Positions 53,175 through 61,360 are shown, numbered from the stretch's first letter. The stretch: 64,000 nt of DNA from Alicyclobacillus kakegawensis NBRC 103104 (GCF_001552655.1 NZ_BCRP01000005.1:155289-219288); one strand, 5' to 3'. Numbers and translations are program-made. The notes: a model not told the origin generated them from the letters alone.

Positions 53175-53954
53175 ATGAGTGAATTGGAACCGATGCAAGC
53201 GGGAGACGAACAGCAGAATCGGGTAAAAAACGTGGATTTGGCCTTGGATATTTTAGAATACCTGGCGTCTAGGGACCAGAAGTTGGGGGTTCGGGAAGCA
53301 GCGCGCCTGTTCGACGTTCCAAAGAGCACTGTGCAGCGCATTTTCAACTCGCTGGCGGCCAAGGGCGTGGTGCGGCTGGACGAATCCGCCCGCCAGTACG
53401 CGCTGGATTATGGCATTCTCAAGCTCTGCCACGGTTTTTTAGGAAGAAATGACTTGACGGCTGCAGCGGGCCCCGTCCTGCGGGGACTGCGGGACGACAC
53501 CGATGCTTCCGTTTGCCTCAACGTCAGAGTGGGCGTGCAGACACTCACGGTGCTGCAGTTTGAAAGCCGCCACCCCCTGCGCTGGTCCATGCGGATCGGC
53601 GTGCCATACCCCTTGAACGCCGGCGCAGGCGGGAAACTGCTTGCTGCCTATTCTGGGCTCAGCGAAGACCAACTCCGAGAAGGATTTGACCCCGAGTATG
53701 GTACCTCCAGAATCGACTTCGCCACCTTTTTAAAGCAACTGGAAAGCATTCGCATGCAGGGATACGCCATCAGCAGGGGCGAGATGAATCCGGGGGTGAC
53801 AGCATTGTCGGTCCCGATTCGTGATCAACAAGAGGTCTTGGCCGGCATCGGCTTGTATCAATTGGACAGCCGGATGACGAGCGCCGTTATCCAGGACTGC
53901 ATCGAAAAAATGCAGGAGGCGGCTCGCCGCATTGAACTCCTGATGACGAAGTAG
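53175..53954 (+). CDS. IclR-family transcriptional regulator
   Basis: A 259-residue IclR protein. The winged helix spans about residues 16-75 (VKNVDLALDILEYLASRDQ, then EAARLFDVPKSTVQRIFNSL). The GAF-like ligand domain includes GAGGKLLAAYSGLSEDQL and ISRGEMNPGVTALSVPI. ATG at 53175 after AAAGGTG. It is divergent from the hydrolase operon, and the shared palindrome suggests it controls both operons. The ligand is presumably a pathway substrate or intermediate. Confidence 0.93.
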   Translation: MSELEPMQAGDEQQNRVKNVDLALDILEYLASRDQKLGVREAARLFDVPKSTVQRIFNSLAAKGVVRLDESARQYALDYGILKLCHGFLGRNDLTAAAGPVLRGLRDDTDASVCLNVRVGVQTLTVLQFESRHPLRWSMRIGVPYPLNAGAGGKLLAAYSGLSEDQLREGFDPEYGTSRIDFATFLKQLESIRMQGYAISRGEMNPGVTALSVPIRDQQEVLAGIGLYQLDSRMTSAVIQDCIEKMQEAARRIELLMTK

Positions 53955-54333
53955 GAGTTGCTGAAGGGATTACCTAAGCGGAGAGGTGTAATGTGCGCGG
54001 GAAGCATGCGGGCCACACTTCTGGATGACTTGCTCTCCATACTGAAGCCTGTTCAGCCAGCGCAGTCCGACATGGCCGCGCCAAGATTGCGTATAAGACA
54101 CTGGCCTATCCGAATACATACCAACAGGCGCATGGAGATAGCCATTCTCCCAGACACTGCCCCGACAGTGTGCCCGAATAAGAGCAGAAGTGTACAGGCA
54201 CTTTCTTGCACGGATGTGTCTTCCACCCTGTTGAGTCCGGCAGCATCTTGTCTCTCCATACACATCCGGTGATTTTCACGAAAAATCACTCTAAACAAAC
54301 CTCAAACTCGAACTGATATTTAGTCCTGTTCAA
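53955..54333. other. Intergenic region with nothing recognised
   Basis: Short frames of up to about 100 codons occur on both strands, but none has a ribosome site or recognised product. No hairpin terminator with T tract was found after the iclR gene. Confidence 0.5.
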
Positions 54334-54372
54334 TTGACGCCTGTTTCTTTGTGCATATACTTATACGTATAA
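54334..54372 (+). promoter_or_regulatory. Promoter and palindrome before the EXLDI gene
   Basis: TTGACG at 54334-54339, 16-bp spacer, TATACT at 54356-54361, directly abutted by the perfect 12-bp palindrome TTATACGTATAA (54361-54372). The palindrome would cover the start of transcription and could be an autoregulatory site. Confidence 0.55.
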
Positions 54373-54401
54373 ATACAAATCTGCTAACAGAGGTGCTGTA
54401 A

Positions 54402-54914
54402 ATGCCAAATAAGACCATTTACGTCGCCGAAGATGATCTGCCGCTGTTCGAGCAAGCTCTAGAATTCGGAGATAATTTGTCTGCAACCATTGCCAAAGCC
54501 CTGAGGATGTATGTGAAGGAGGAGAAGGCAAGAAGGGAAGGATTCGAGAAGATCACGGTGCGCGTGGGACGTCACGGCAACCGCCACTTCAAACGATTCC
54601 GTGGTTATCGGCTCACTCGATGGGCGAATACGACGACAGATCCGAAAAGGGTGGTCATTTTCAGTGTGTACAAAACACAGGGTGGCCGATTTGCCATTCA
54701 CTGTCGAAAGTCTCCGAATTGGGCGGTCTGGACTGACCCGGAGAACTGGACGGAGGAGTACTCAAGTTGGCGATATGACTGGTGGCAGTCGGGCGAGGCC
54801 ACGCTTGAGGTCTACGACTCTCTAGAAGAAGTGCGCGAGCATGTGCCTCCGGAGTTGTTCGCTCTCGTGGAAGAAGCGTCCCACGAACCTCCGCTGGAAG
54901 AACTCGACATCTGA
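54402..54914 (+). CDS. EXLDI-family protein
   Basis: A 170-residue protein that ends in LEELDI, the C-terminal E-x-L-D-I signature that names the EXLDI family. The N-terminal TIYVAEDDLPLFEQALEF and the following helix resemble a ribbon-helix-helix DNA-binding arm. A Trp/Arg-rich middle (RFRGYRLTRW, NWAVWTDPENW) precedes the acidic tail. The function of the family is unknown. ATG at 54402 behind AGAGGTG. Monocistronic, ending before a hairpin at 55054-55076. Confidence 0.8.
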   Translation: MPNKTIYVAEDDLPLFEQALEFGDNLSATIAKALRMYVKEEKARREGFEKITVRVGRHGNRHFKRFRGYRLTRWANTTTDPKRVVIFSVYKTQGGRFAIHCRKSPNWAVWTDPENWTEEYSSWRYDWWQSGEATLEVYDSLEEVREHVPPELFALVEEASHEPPLEELDI

Positions 54915-55053
54915 AGGAGGTCGAGGAGAGATTTCTTGATACGTGCGAGCTCCTGTCCCCCTTGTCTTCCTTCGGCCTTCCTTTGGCTATGGGGAAACAG
55001 GCCTCGATGAACTCTGCTAATGTTTTCCATATCAAGTAGCGAAAATGCAGAAA

Positions 55054-55076
55054 GGACCACCTCCTCAGGGTGGTCC
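55054..55076 (+). terminator. Hairpin downstream of the EXLDI gene
   Basis: GGACCACC (55054-55061) pairs with GGTGGTCC (55069-55076) around a 7-nt loop, followed by CTTCTTTC. A weak T-rich tail makes it a plausible rho-independent terminator. Confidence 0.55.
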
Positions 55077-55088
55077 CTTCTTTCGCTT

Positions 55089-55182
55089 TGGAGTGGGGGG
55101 AATCGAACCCAAAGGGAGACAACTCCACTGTCCTGTCGAATGCGGGATAGTTGTTTTCCTATGACAAATTGACCACCCCCAC
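55089..55182 (-). pseudogene. Degenerate class II tRNA-like sequence
   Basis: On the minus strand the acceptor half GTGGGGG (55182-55176) could pair with CCCCCAC (55099-55093), followed by T and CCA (55091-55089). The T loop TTCGATT is intact and there is a variable-arm-like hairpin GGAG-TTGT-CTCC. However, the 3' side of the T stem has only one base instead of five, and no acceptable 7-nt anticodon loop with U33 is found. It is therefore a decayed tRNA or a tRNA-end remnant, not a functional gene. Confidence 0.35.
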
Positions 55183-55332
55183 AAACGCTTGTTCTGATTT
55201 TGACTGGTATTCTATACTCAGGTTACGATGACATACATCGACATAGATCGATATACGTCGTTTCCACACGACTGGATCCGCATTTTGTCGGTGTGAGATG
55301 TCAGTATTAGGGGGATGATTACATAAGAAACC

Positions 55333-57513
55333 ATGAATATGAACGCGATAGTATACGGGATGGACTATCATTTGGACAGATATGTAGTAACTTACATGCT
55401 CGCTCAGTCAACTTTCGTCATACTGCTATATTTTCTAGTTAAGCGACACAGTATCCGAGCTGGATGGATGGCGTTATATACTGCACTGCTAGAAATAGCA
55501 TACTTGTTTTGGAGAGCATGCTATACGTTATGCTTAACCAACATACTCAATGCGTTCGTATCTGTCTTGTTACTTTCGGCAGAAGCGCTCGGCTGCATAC
55601 AACAGATGATTTTTTACCGTATCATGGCGGCCCCCCGGGTTAGACGGCCCCATCGCCTCAGCACATTGGATTACTACCCATCCGTCGATGTTTTCATTGC
55701 CACCTACAATGAACCACTCGAAGTGTTGCGTCGTACGTTGACGGCATGCACTTATTTGGATTATCCGAAGGACAAACTGAACGTCTATGTGTTGGACGAT
55801 GGATGCCGGAACGAGGTAAGATCTCTCGCGGAACAACTAGGAATTCACTATATTGCACGCCCGACCCGAGAACACGCGAAGGCAGGCAATTTGAACTATG
55901 CGCTTTCCAAGACAAAAGGAGAGCTTATTGTCACCTTGGACGCAGATATGGTACCCAAATCGTTCTTTCTTAAGCGAACGGTAGGGTACTTCAAAAAGCG
56001 CCGGGTTGCCTTTGTTCAGGCCCCTCAGATTTTCTTTAATCCCGATCTGTTTCAGCACAATCTGCGTTCGAATGATCAAGTGACTAATGAACAAGACTTT
56101 TTCATGATTGAAATGCAGAGCGCTCGCGAATCCTTTAATTCTGTAATGTATGTCGGCAGCAACACGGTGTTTTCGCGCAGGGCTTTAGAGACAATCGGGG
56201 GGTTCCTGACGGGGACTTTGACGGAAGATGTGGCCACTTCGATGCTATTACAAGCCCGCGGATACAAGGGCAAGTTTGTCCGAGACGTGTTGGCCAAGGG
56301 GCTTTCTCCTGAGAGCTTTGAAGAATTATTGCATCAGAGAGACCGGTGGTGTCGCGGCAATCTTCAAGTAGCAAAGAAGTGGAATCCACTGACTCTGCCT
56401 GGGCTGCGGATGATGCAGCGATTCATTTATATGTCGGGCGTACTATATTGGTATTTCGGAGTACAAAAGATTATTTTTATTGCGGCTCCAATTCTTTATC
56501 TCGATTTTGGTATCCAGCCGTTGCGTGCGGCTTTGCTTCCTCTTGCGGCCATGTGGTTGCCGAAGTTTCTTGCCAGTATGCTCACTTTCCGAGTATTGGC
56601 AGGTGATCGAAGAAATCTGTATTGGAGCCACATTTACGAAACGGCGCAAGCTCCGGTCTTGGCCCGCTCGGCGCTTGCCGAGACTTTGGGCATAGCCCAC
56701 AAGAACCGGTTTCATGTGACCCGAAAAGGGGTCACACAATCCAGCGTTCGAATCGCGTCGAAGGTGTTTTGGACTCACTGCGTATTATTGGGTTTCTGCC
56801 TCAGTGGTTTTGTGGCCTCAATGCATTCTCTGGTGACCACTCATGCAATTGGCGGGGCATATGTGGTCAATGAACTGTGGAATTTGTACAACACCGTCGC
56901 TGTAATCCTGAGCATCTTTGTGAGTATTGAGCAACCGCGTTATCGCCGGACGGAGCGATTTCCAAAGCAAGTGCATTGTAAGGTCTTCAATGACAGGGAA
57001 TGCTATGAAGGCTATTCCGTAGACATCAGCGAAACCGGCATACGTGTGGAACTCCCCTATGCAAGTTTGGTGTTATCTGGGGAATGGAAAATTGCTATCG
57101 AGGGACTGTCCTCCACACCGCTTGCAGTGCGGGCCATTGCATGGACCGGAGCGAAGGAAGATCCGTTTCGTTATCGCTTCGAATGGGTTCACCTCACTCA
57201 CGAACAGTACCGCGAACTTGTGAAATTCATCTTCGATGACGAAGAGGACGTGGAAAATCAGTACCGTTTAGCTGCGGGGCACAGCGTGCTGGCAACTCTG
57301 TTTCGTACGTGGCACGTCAAAGTTGATTCTTTGCCACCCAAAGGAGATCGGGCTCAACGAAACCGGACTTCACGAGACAGTTGGCACAACACCGACGTCC
57401 TCAACATATTGGACTCGGAATATAAAAACGTACGGGCTATGCAGTTATGCAAAACGGACCGGGCGTGTCGACCCGGTCCTCACTGTATCTTGAATCTCTC
57501 GACCTGTGCATGA
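55333..57513 (+). CDS. Cellulose-synthase-like GT2 with C-terminal PilZ domain
   Basis: A 726-residue membrane glycosyltransferase of the BcsA type. Three N-terminal helices precede the catalytic domain, which has all processive motifs: Asp155-Asp156 (LDDG), Asp203-x-Asp205 (LDADM), TED at 297-299 and QRDRW at 335-339. Further membrane helices follow to about 530. The PilZ domain has RYRR at 535-538 and DISETG from Asp564, the c-di-GMP contacts. No bcsB, bcsZ or other cellulose gene is nearby, so the polymer is unknown. The A+T content is higher than in the neighbours and the ribosome site at 55333 is weak. The last 60 residues are an unrelated basic, Cys-containing tail. Confidence 0.9.
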   Translation: MNMNAIVYGMDYHLDRYVVTYMLAQSTFVILLYFLVKRHSIRAGWMALYTALLEIAYLFWRACYTLCLTNILNAFVSVLLLSAEALGCIQQMIFYRIMAAPRVRRPHRLSTLDYYPSVDVFIATYNEPLEVLRRTLTACTYLDYPKDKLNVYVLDDGCRNEVRSLAEQLGIHYIARPTREHAKAGNLNYALSKTKGELIVTLDADMVPKSFFLKRTVGYFKKRRVAFVQAPQIFFNPDLFQHNLRSNDQVTNEQDFFMIEMQSARESFNSVMYVGSNTVFSRRALETIGGFLTGTLTEDVATSMLLQARGYKGKFVRDVLAKGLSPESFEELLHQRDRWCRGNLQVAKKWNPLTLPGLRMMQRFIYMSGVLYWYFGVQKIIFIAAPILYLDFGIQPLRAALLPLAAMWLPKFLASMLTFRVLAGDRRNLYWSHIYETAQAPVLARSALAETLGIAHKNRFHVTRKGVTQSSVRIASKVFWTHCVLLGFCLSGFVASMHSLVTTHAIGGAYVVNELWNLYNTVAVILSIFVSIEQPRYRRTERFPKQVHCKVFNDRECYEGYSVDISETGIRVELPYASLVLSGEWKIAIEGLSSTPLAVRAIAWTGAKEDPFRYRFEWVHLTHEQYRELVKFIFDDEEDVENQYRLAAGHSVLATLFRTWHVKVDSLPPKGDRAQRNRTSRDSWHNTDVLNILDSEYKNVRAMQLCKTDRACRPGPHCILNLSTCA
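57456..57479 (+). terminator. Hairpin inside the 3' end of the glycosyltransferase gene
   Basis: GGACCGGG (57456-57463) pairs perfectly with CCCGGTCC (57472-57479). It lies within the last 20 codons of the frame, which is odd for a terminator and suggests the present C-terminus is extended past an older stop. No clear T run follows. Confidence 0.45.
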
Positions 57514-57621
57514 ATGCAAGAATCTTCAATGCGCGCATTGACCCTTTTCGTGTCATGCTTCGTGAGGTCTCTTCTCTCTTATCCCCGTCACTCCTGCTAC
57601 CACGCAGAACCTACTCAAACC

Positions 57622-58230
57622 TTACACGCCCGAATGCACAATAAGTCGTAGCCCGTCATTAAAGAGATCATCCGCCGTGTGGCCAGCACTAAAATACTCC
57701 TCGATACCTGCCACCAAGGTGGGATGATCCTTCTTAAACTGTTCCATATCAAAATCCTCAGTCATGTCTGTGACAAGTGGGGTTTGCTCCTCAATTACCT
57801 GTCCAAAGGTAAAGTGAATGGCGGTCAGTACTATCAACCGTGACTCCCGCAGGCTAACACCAGAAGTGTAGAGCGTCCTGATGGCTACCTCGGACACGTC
57901 TAACAAAGTCGAACATAGATGGGCCCCCGCAACAACCCGCCCCCCATCGGTATAAGACAGCATGGCTTTCCGCAACCGATTCAGTACGTCGATTAACCAC
58001 TCTTGCCAGGTCTCATCAGAACCCCGTGGCCGAAGACCCTTAAATTCCGACTGCAGTATGCCTTCCGCCATGGCGTTGATCAGAGCCGCCTTATTCTTAA
58101 AGTGCCAATATAAAGTTGGAGCCTGTACACCCAGTCTCTTGGCCAATGCTCGCAACGTTACGCCCTCAAGGCCGACTTCATTCAGCAGTCTGAGTGCCTC
58201 TTCCACAATTTGATCCTTGTTGAGTGCCAT
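57622..58230 (-). CDS. TetR-family regulator with TetR_C-type ligand domain
   Basis: A 202-residue regulator close to the tetracycline-repressor class: LNKDQIVEEALRLLNEVGLEGVTLRALAKRLGVQAPTLYWHFKNKAALI for the DNA-binding part in overlapping blocks, and a C-terminal domain with GARVVAGAH-like GGRVVAGAHLC and HFTFGQVIEEQ. ATG at 58230 with AAGGGG upstream; an in-frame start at 58272 is weaker. Divergent from a small His-rich gene, with a tetO-like dyad between. Confidence 0.9.
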   Translation of the reverse strand: MALNKDQIVEEALRLLNEVGLEGVTLRALAKRLGVQAPTLYWHFKNKAALINAMAEGILQSEFKGLRPRGSDETWQEWLIDVLNRLRKAMLSYTDGGRVVAGAHLCSTLLDVSEVAIRTLYTSGVSLRESRLIVLTAIHFTFGQVIEEQTPLVTDMTEDFDMEQFKKDHPTLVAGIEEYFSAGHTADDLFNDGLRLIVHSGV

Positions 58231-58297
58231 CGTCTCTTGCCCCTTGAGGTCATCTTCTTGACAGTCTAACACATCCAGGAGTATATTCAGACTACCA

Positions 58298-58314
58298 CTC
58301 TAACAATGTTAGAG
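58298..58314. promoter_or_regulatory. tetO-like operator
   Basis: CTCTAAC-aat-GTTAGAG, perfect 7-bp arms. It differs from the classic tetO core CTCTATC...GATAGAG by one base per arm. On the minus side a TATACT at 58285-58280 is a likely -10 for the tetR-like gene. Confidence 0.7.
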
Positions 58315-58361
58315 AACCGAGTCGCACACGGTCATGACGGTGTCTACAATTGTAATTTAAT

Positions 58362-58382
58362 CTACATAATTCCTTTATGTAG
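58362..58382 (+). promoter_or_regulatory. Dyad just before the small His-rich gene
   Basis: CTACATAA (58362-58369) pairs with TTATGTAG (58375-58382) around 5 nt, directly before the ribosome site AAAGGAG (58384-58390). It could be an operator or a leader hairpin. Confidence 0.35.
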
Positions 58383-58401
58383 GAAAGGAGATAAAATATA
58401 T

Positions 58402-58671
58402 ATGCTGAATTACATTACACAATGGCACCGAGCATTCGTCCGAAGGATCGCCGCAACATTTGGTCTTCCAGAAGACCTGAGTCACCACCATCGCTCATAT
58501 GTCCCGCACCCACACCCTAAATTGCATGTCGCGCGACATAAAGTCCTGCACCACCATCCATACCGCGAACCACGGATATTGAAAGGAATTCAGTATAGCA
58601 TTGAGGCATATGTGATAGCAGTCAGCCATATGTGGAGAGCAGGTTTGGAGGCAACTCGTAATAGAAGATGA
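58402..58671 (+). CDS. Small His-rich hypothetical protein
   Basis: An 89-residue protein not recognised. A central stretch is remarkably rich in His and Pro (LSHHHRSYVPHPHPKLHVAR, then HKVLHHHPYREP), flanked by amphipathic segments. AAAGGAG lies 11 bp before the ATG. It diverges from the tetR-like gene and may be its target. His clusters could bind metal. The composition is unusual but the gene is short, so the call is moderate. Confidence 0.45.
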   Translation: MLNYITQWHRAFVRRIAATFGLPEDLSHHHRSYVPHPHPKLHVARHKVLHHHPYREPRILKGIQYSIEAYVIAVSHMWRAGLEATRNRR

Positions 58672-58840
58672 TGGTGCATTATTGCTTGGATGCTTATTAC
58701 ACTTACAAGGCCTTAATTCCATGACGACGCCCCGTACAAAGATGACTACAGCGCAGAAGGTTATCGGAAAATTTAGGTTCATGAGCGCCAACGGATACTC
58801 TCGTCTTGGGTCTCCACCTTGGCATATGGCTCCACTCACT

Positions 58841-58888
58841 TGAAAATAAAAAATCCACTGCCTGGTGTCTCCCCGGACAGTGGATTTT
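58841..58888 (-). terminator. Rho-independent terminator of tRNA-Gly(TCC)
   Basis: An 11-bp stem (58850-58860 with 58878-58888), followed on the minus strand by TTTTTTATTTTC. It lies 12 bp past the tRNA 3' end. Confidence 0.85.
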
Positions 58889-58900
58889 CCTGCTTCTGTA

Positions 58901-58974
58901 TGGAGCGGGTGAGGGGAATCGAACCCCCGCTACCAGCTTGGAAGGCTGGAGTTCTACCATTGAACTACACCCGC
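58901..58974 (-). tRNA. tRNA-Gly (anticodon TCC)
   Basis: Complete cloverleaf on the minus strand: acceptor GCGGGTG/CACCCGC, D arm with GTAGTTCAATGGTAGAAC, anticodon loop CTTCCAA (anticodon TCC), T loop TTCGATT, discriminator T and encoded CCA (58903-58901). Confidence 0.96.
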
Positions 58975-59180
58975 ATATCTTTCCGGACAAACTGCGTACC
59001 TGTGTAGGTTACTGCCGCACAGGCCCTTCCCGAGCCAGTCCCCTTCAATGCCTCCGCAGTTACCCCTCTATTTTACCCAGACTTCGCCTCCTATGCAACT
59101 GCCTGATTTGAGACTTTTTCAATCATCACCGCCTATACTCCAGAATAACAAGCCCATGGTGCCTCGAGGAGGCGAAATGG

Positions 59181-59648
59181 ATGGCGAAATCCACCGACTT
59201 GAAATCGGATCGAAAACAGCGAAGCGCGGTGCGCGCGCGACTGCTATCTGTCTTCACCTGGGGCACGGTTATCACCAGTGTCGCCGGTTTTTTCACCATT
59301 TGGTACAACATCCACCAATCCGCAAAGGCCAGCCCCATATCCTCTGCCACGTCCAGCGGCGGCGCGGGCGCCCACTCGCATAGGAACTCAAGCACGGGTT
59401 CCGGCGGTGATGGCGCGAGTTCAGGAGCCCAATCTGGCGGCGGGACTGAACCAGGGTCGCAATTTGGGTCGTCTGGGTCAGAAGAGTCCGGGAACTATGG
59501 CTACGGCGACGGGTATGGTCACCACCACGGGTCTTATGGTGACAACTATGGCAGTTCCGGCGAGTCCGGGCTGTTTGACGGCGGCGGACAAGGCAGTGCC
59601 GGCATCAGCCCTGGAAACCATTCGGATGTTCAGTCACACGCGTCGTGA
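59181..59648 (+). CDS. Gly/Ser/His-rich single-TM protein, first gene of the ApbE operon
   Basis: A 155-residue protein. After a basic N-terminus there is one membrane helix (about 22-42, LSVFTWGTVITSVAGFFTIW), then about 110 extracytoplasmic residues almost entirely Gly, Ser, His, Asn and Tyr (GNYGYGDGYGHHHGSYGDNY). ATG at 59181 behind GAGGAGG. Its stop overlaps the ApbE gene. It has no FMN-binding domain motif of the usual S/T-G-A-T type that I can identify, so whether it is the ApbE target is open. A TATACT at 59134-59139 may be its -10. Confidence 0.7.
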   Translation: MAKSTDLKSDRKQRSAVRARLLSVFTWGTVITSVAGFFTIWYNIHQSAKASPISSATSSGGAGAHSHRNSSTGSGGDGASSGAQSGGGTEPGSQFGSSGSEESGNYGYGDGYGHHHGSYGDNYGSSGESGLFDGGGQGSAGISPGNHSDVQSHAS

Positions 59649-59656
59649 GGCCGACC

Positions 59657-60568
59657 ATGCACACGAGGACGTTCTCCGCCATGGGGACGACGGCGGAAAT
59701 CGCCATCGCGCCACCGTCCATCGAGGTAGATATCGAAACTCTACTGGACACAGCGGAATCCATCATCCGTGAGCACGAAGGGCGGCTATCGCGGTTCCGA
59801 CCGGACAGTGACGTCGCCCGGGTCAACTTGCGGCCCGGGACATGGGTACCCGTCCACCCCGCGACGGCGCGCGTGGCTGCCTTGGCCGTCGAAGGATTCA
59901 AGGCGACGGCTGGCCTCTTCAACCCCTGCCTCGGCACATGGTTGGAGAGCCTGGGCTATGCGGTGTCGTTCGACATGCTGCCCTCCCCCTCGGAGGATCC
60001 GGTACCCACGCTGCCGCCCGCATCAGGCGCGGCTTGCCCGCTCGAGGTTCGTGAATCGGAACGACGCGTTCGGGTGGCGCCCGGCTACAGGCTGGACCTG
60101 GGAGGGCTCGCCAAAGGGTGGATTGTGGAGCAGGCCGCCCTGTATCTGCGCAGCCACGGCGTTCACGACTTTATCGTCAGCGCGGGCGGTGACATGGTCT
60201 GCTCCGGGCGACACGGCGAGCGGCCGTGGCAAGTCGGCATCGCAGATCCACAGGAGCCTGCACGGATGCTGTTGACGCTCGATGTGGACAATCTCTCGCT
60301 GGCGACCAGCGGTACCTACCGCCGCCGCTGGCAACGCGCAGGCGCCACTCTGCACCACCTCATCGATCCGCGCACAGGCCGGCCGGCGGAAACCGACGTG
60401 GTCTCCTGCAGCGTCCTTCACCCGCGGTTAGCGGCGGCCGAGGTGCTGACCAAGGCCGCCCTCCTCCTCGGCAGCACCGATGGGGTGCCTTGGCTGCGCC
60501 GTCACGCGCCTGACGGTTGGGTGATTATGACCAAACACGGAAGGGTGATTCACGCTTGGAACTGGTGA
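59657..60568 (+). CDS. apbE: FAD:protein FMN transferase
   Basis: A 303-residue ApbE-family protein, which attaches FMN covalently to Thr/Ser of target proteins outside the membrane. Motifs: FSAMGTTAEIAI at the start, SRFRPDSDVARVN, LDLGGLAKGWIVE, SAGGDMVCSG, SGTYRRRW and HHLIDPRTGRPAE. The expected lipoprotein signal peptide is absent, so it may act in the cytoplasm or rely on an alternative start. ATG at 59657 follows GAGG; GTG at 59645 overlaps the previous stop. Middle gene of three. Confidence 0.93.
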   Translation: MHTRTFSAMGTTAEIAIAPPSIEVDIETLLDTAESIIREHEGRLSRFRPDSDVARVNLRPGTWVPVHPATARVAALAVEGFKATAGLFNPCLGTWLESLGYAVSFDMLPSPSEDPVPTLPPASGAACPLEVRESERRVRVAPGYRLDLGGLAKGWIVEQAALYLRSHGVHDFIVSAGGDMVCSGRHGERPWQVGIADPQEPARMLLTLDVDNLSLATSGTYRRRWQRAGATLHHLIDPRTGRPAETDVVSCSVLHPRLAAAEVLTKAALLLGSTDGVPWLRRHAPDGWVIMTKHGRVIHAWNW

Positions 60569-61209
60569 ATGAACGGCAGACACCTGCCCTGTTGAGCGCG
60601 GGCCTGTTTCTGTTCTTGATGATCACCGGATCGTACGGATTGGTGCACGTATTGTACCACACACAGGCGGGTACCAATCAGTTCTTTTGGTACATGGAGC
60701 GGGCGGCTGGTTTCACGGTGTACGAGCTGCTGGCCGCGAGCGTGCTGCTCGGCATGGCCAGCGCCGGCGGGCTGTGGGATAGGTGGCGGGCGCGCAAATT
60801 AGCGACGGACCTGCACCAGTTCATCGCCCTTTTTCTGCTGGCATTTCTCGCTCTGCACCTGTGGGGACTGCACGAGGATACGACTATCCCTTTCTCGCTG
60901 CAACGCCTGTTGCTTCCGTTCGTTTCGTCGTACCGGCCGCTGCCGGTGGCGCTCGGGGTCCTAGGAATGTACGGCGTCCTCGTCCTGATTCTCACCTCGT
61001 ATCTGCGCCCGATGATTGGACCCAAGGTGTGGCGGACTATCCACTACCTGTCCATCCCGGTGTTCATCCTGGTCACGCTGCACGGCCTGCTGAGCGGCAC
61101 CGATGCCGGCAGCCACTGGGCACTCGTACTGTACAGCGTACCGTGGGCGCTGTTCCTCGTGTTGCTGGTGCTCCGGACGCGGCGGCAGCGCACAACCCGT
61201 CCTGCATAA
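60556..61209 (+). CDS. Ferric-reductase-like heme membrane protein
   Basis: A 217-residue protein with six helices of the ferric-reductase-like transmembrane type (YedZ/MsrQ fold). Two pairs of His spaced for heme binding are visible: LHQFIALFLLAFLALHLWG and IHYLSIPVFILVTLHG. It would pass electrons across the membrane to an acceptor flavinylated by ApbE. The start is uncertain: TTG at 60556 has AAGGGTGA upstream, and GTG at 60565 overlaps the apbE stop. Last gene of the operon. Confidence 0.85.
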   Translation: MELVNERQTPALLSAGLFLFLMITGSYGLVHVLYHTQAGTNQFFWYMERAAGFTVYELLAASVLLGMASAGGLWDRWRARKLATDLHQFIALFLLAFLALHLWGLHEDTTIPFSLQRLLLPFVSSYRPLPVALGVLGMYGVLVLILTSYLRPMIGPKVWRTIHYLSIPVFILVTLHGLLSGTDAGSHWALVLYSVPWALFLVLLVLRTRRQRTTRPA

Positions 61210-61360
61210 TTCCCGATGCCAACCGCTTCGTGACGATTGTACCCGATTTCGGCATCTTCCCACATGTGTCGTTTCGCTTCTTCACGCGTGTCCACCTTCC
61301 CTCGCGCCAGACCGCCTCACCGGGTCGCATGTGACGGAGCGGATCGACAGCCACCTTTGT

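Noticed and set aside
53958..54272. 104-codon plus frame after iclR
   Set aside because: No ribosome site, no recognisable features, and the opposite strand has equally long frames.
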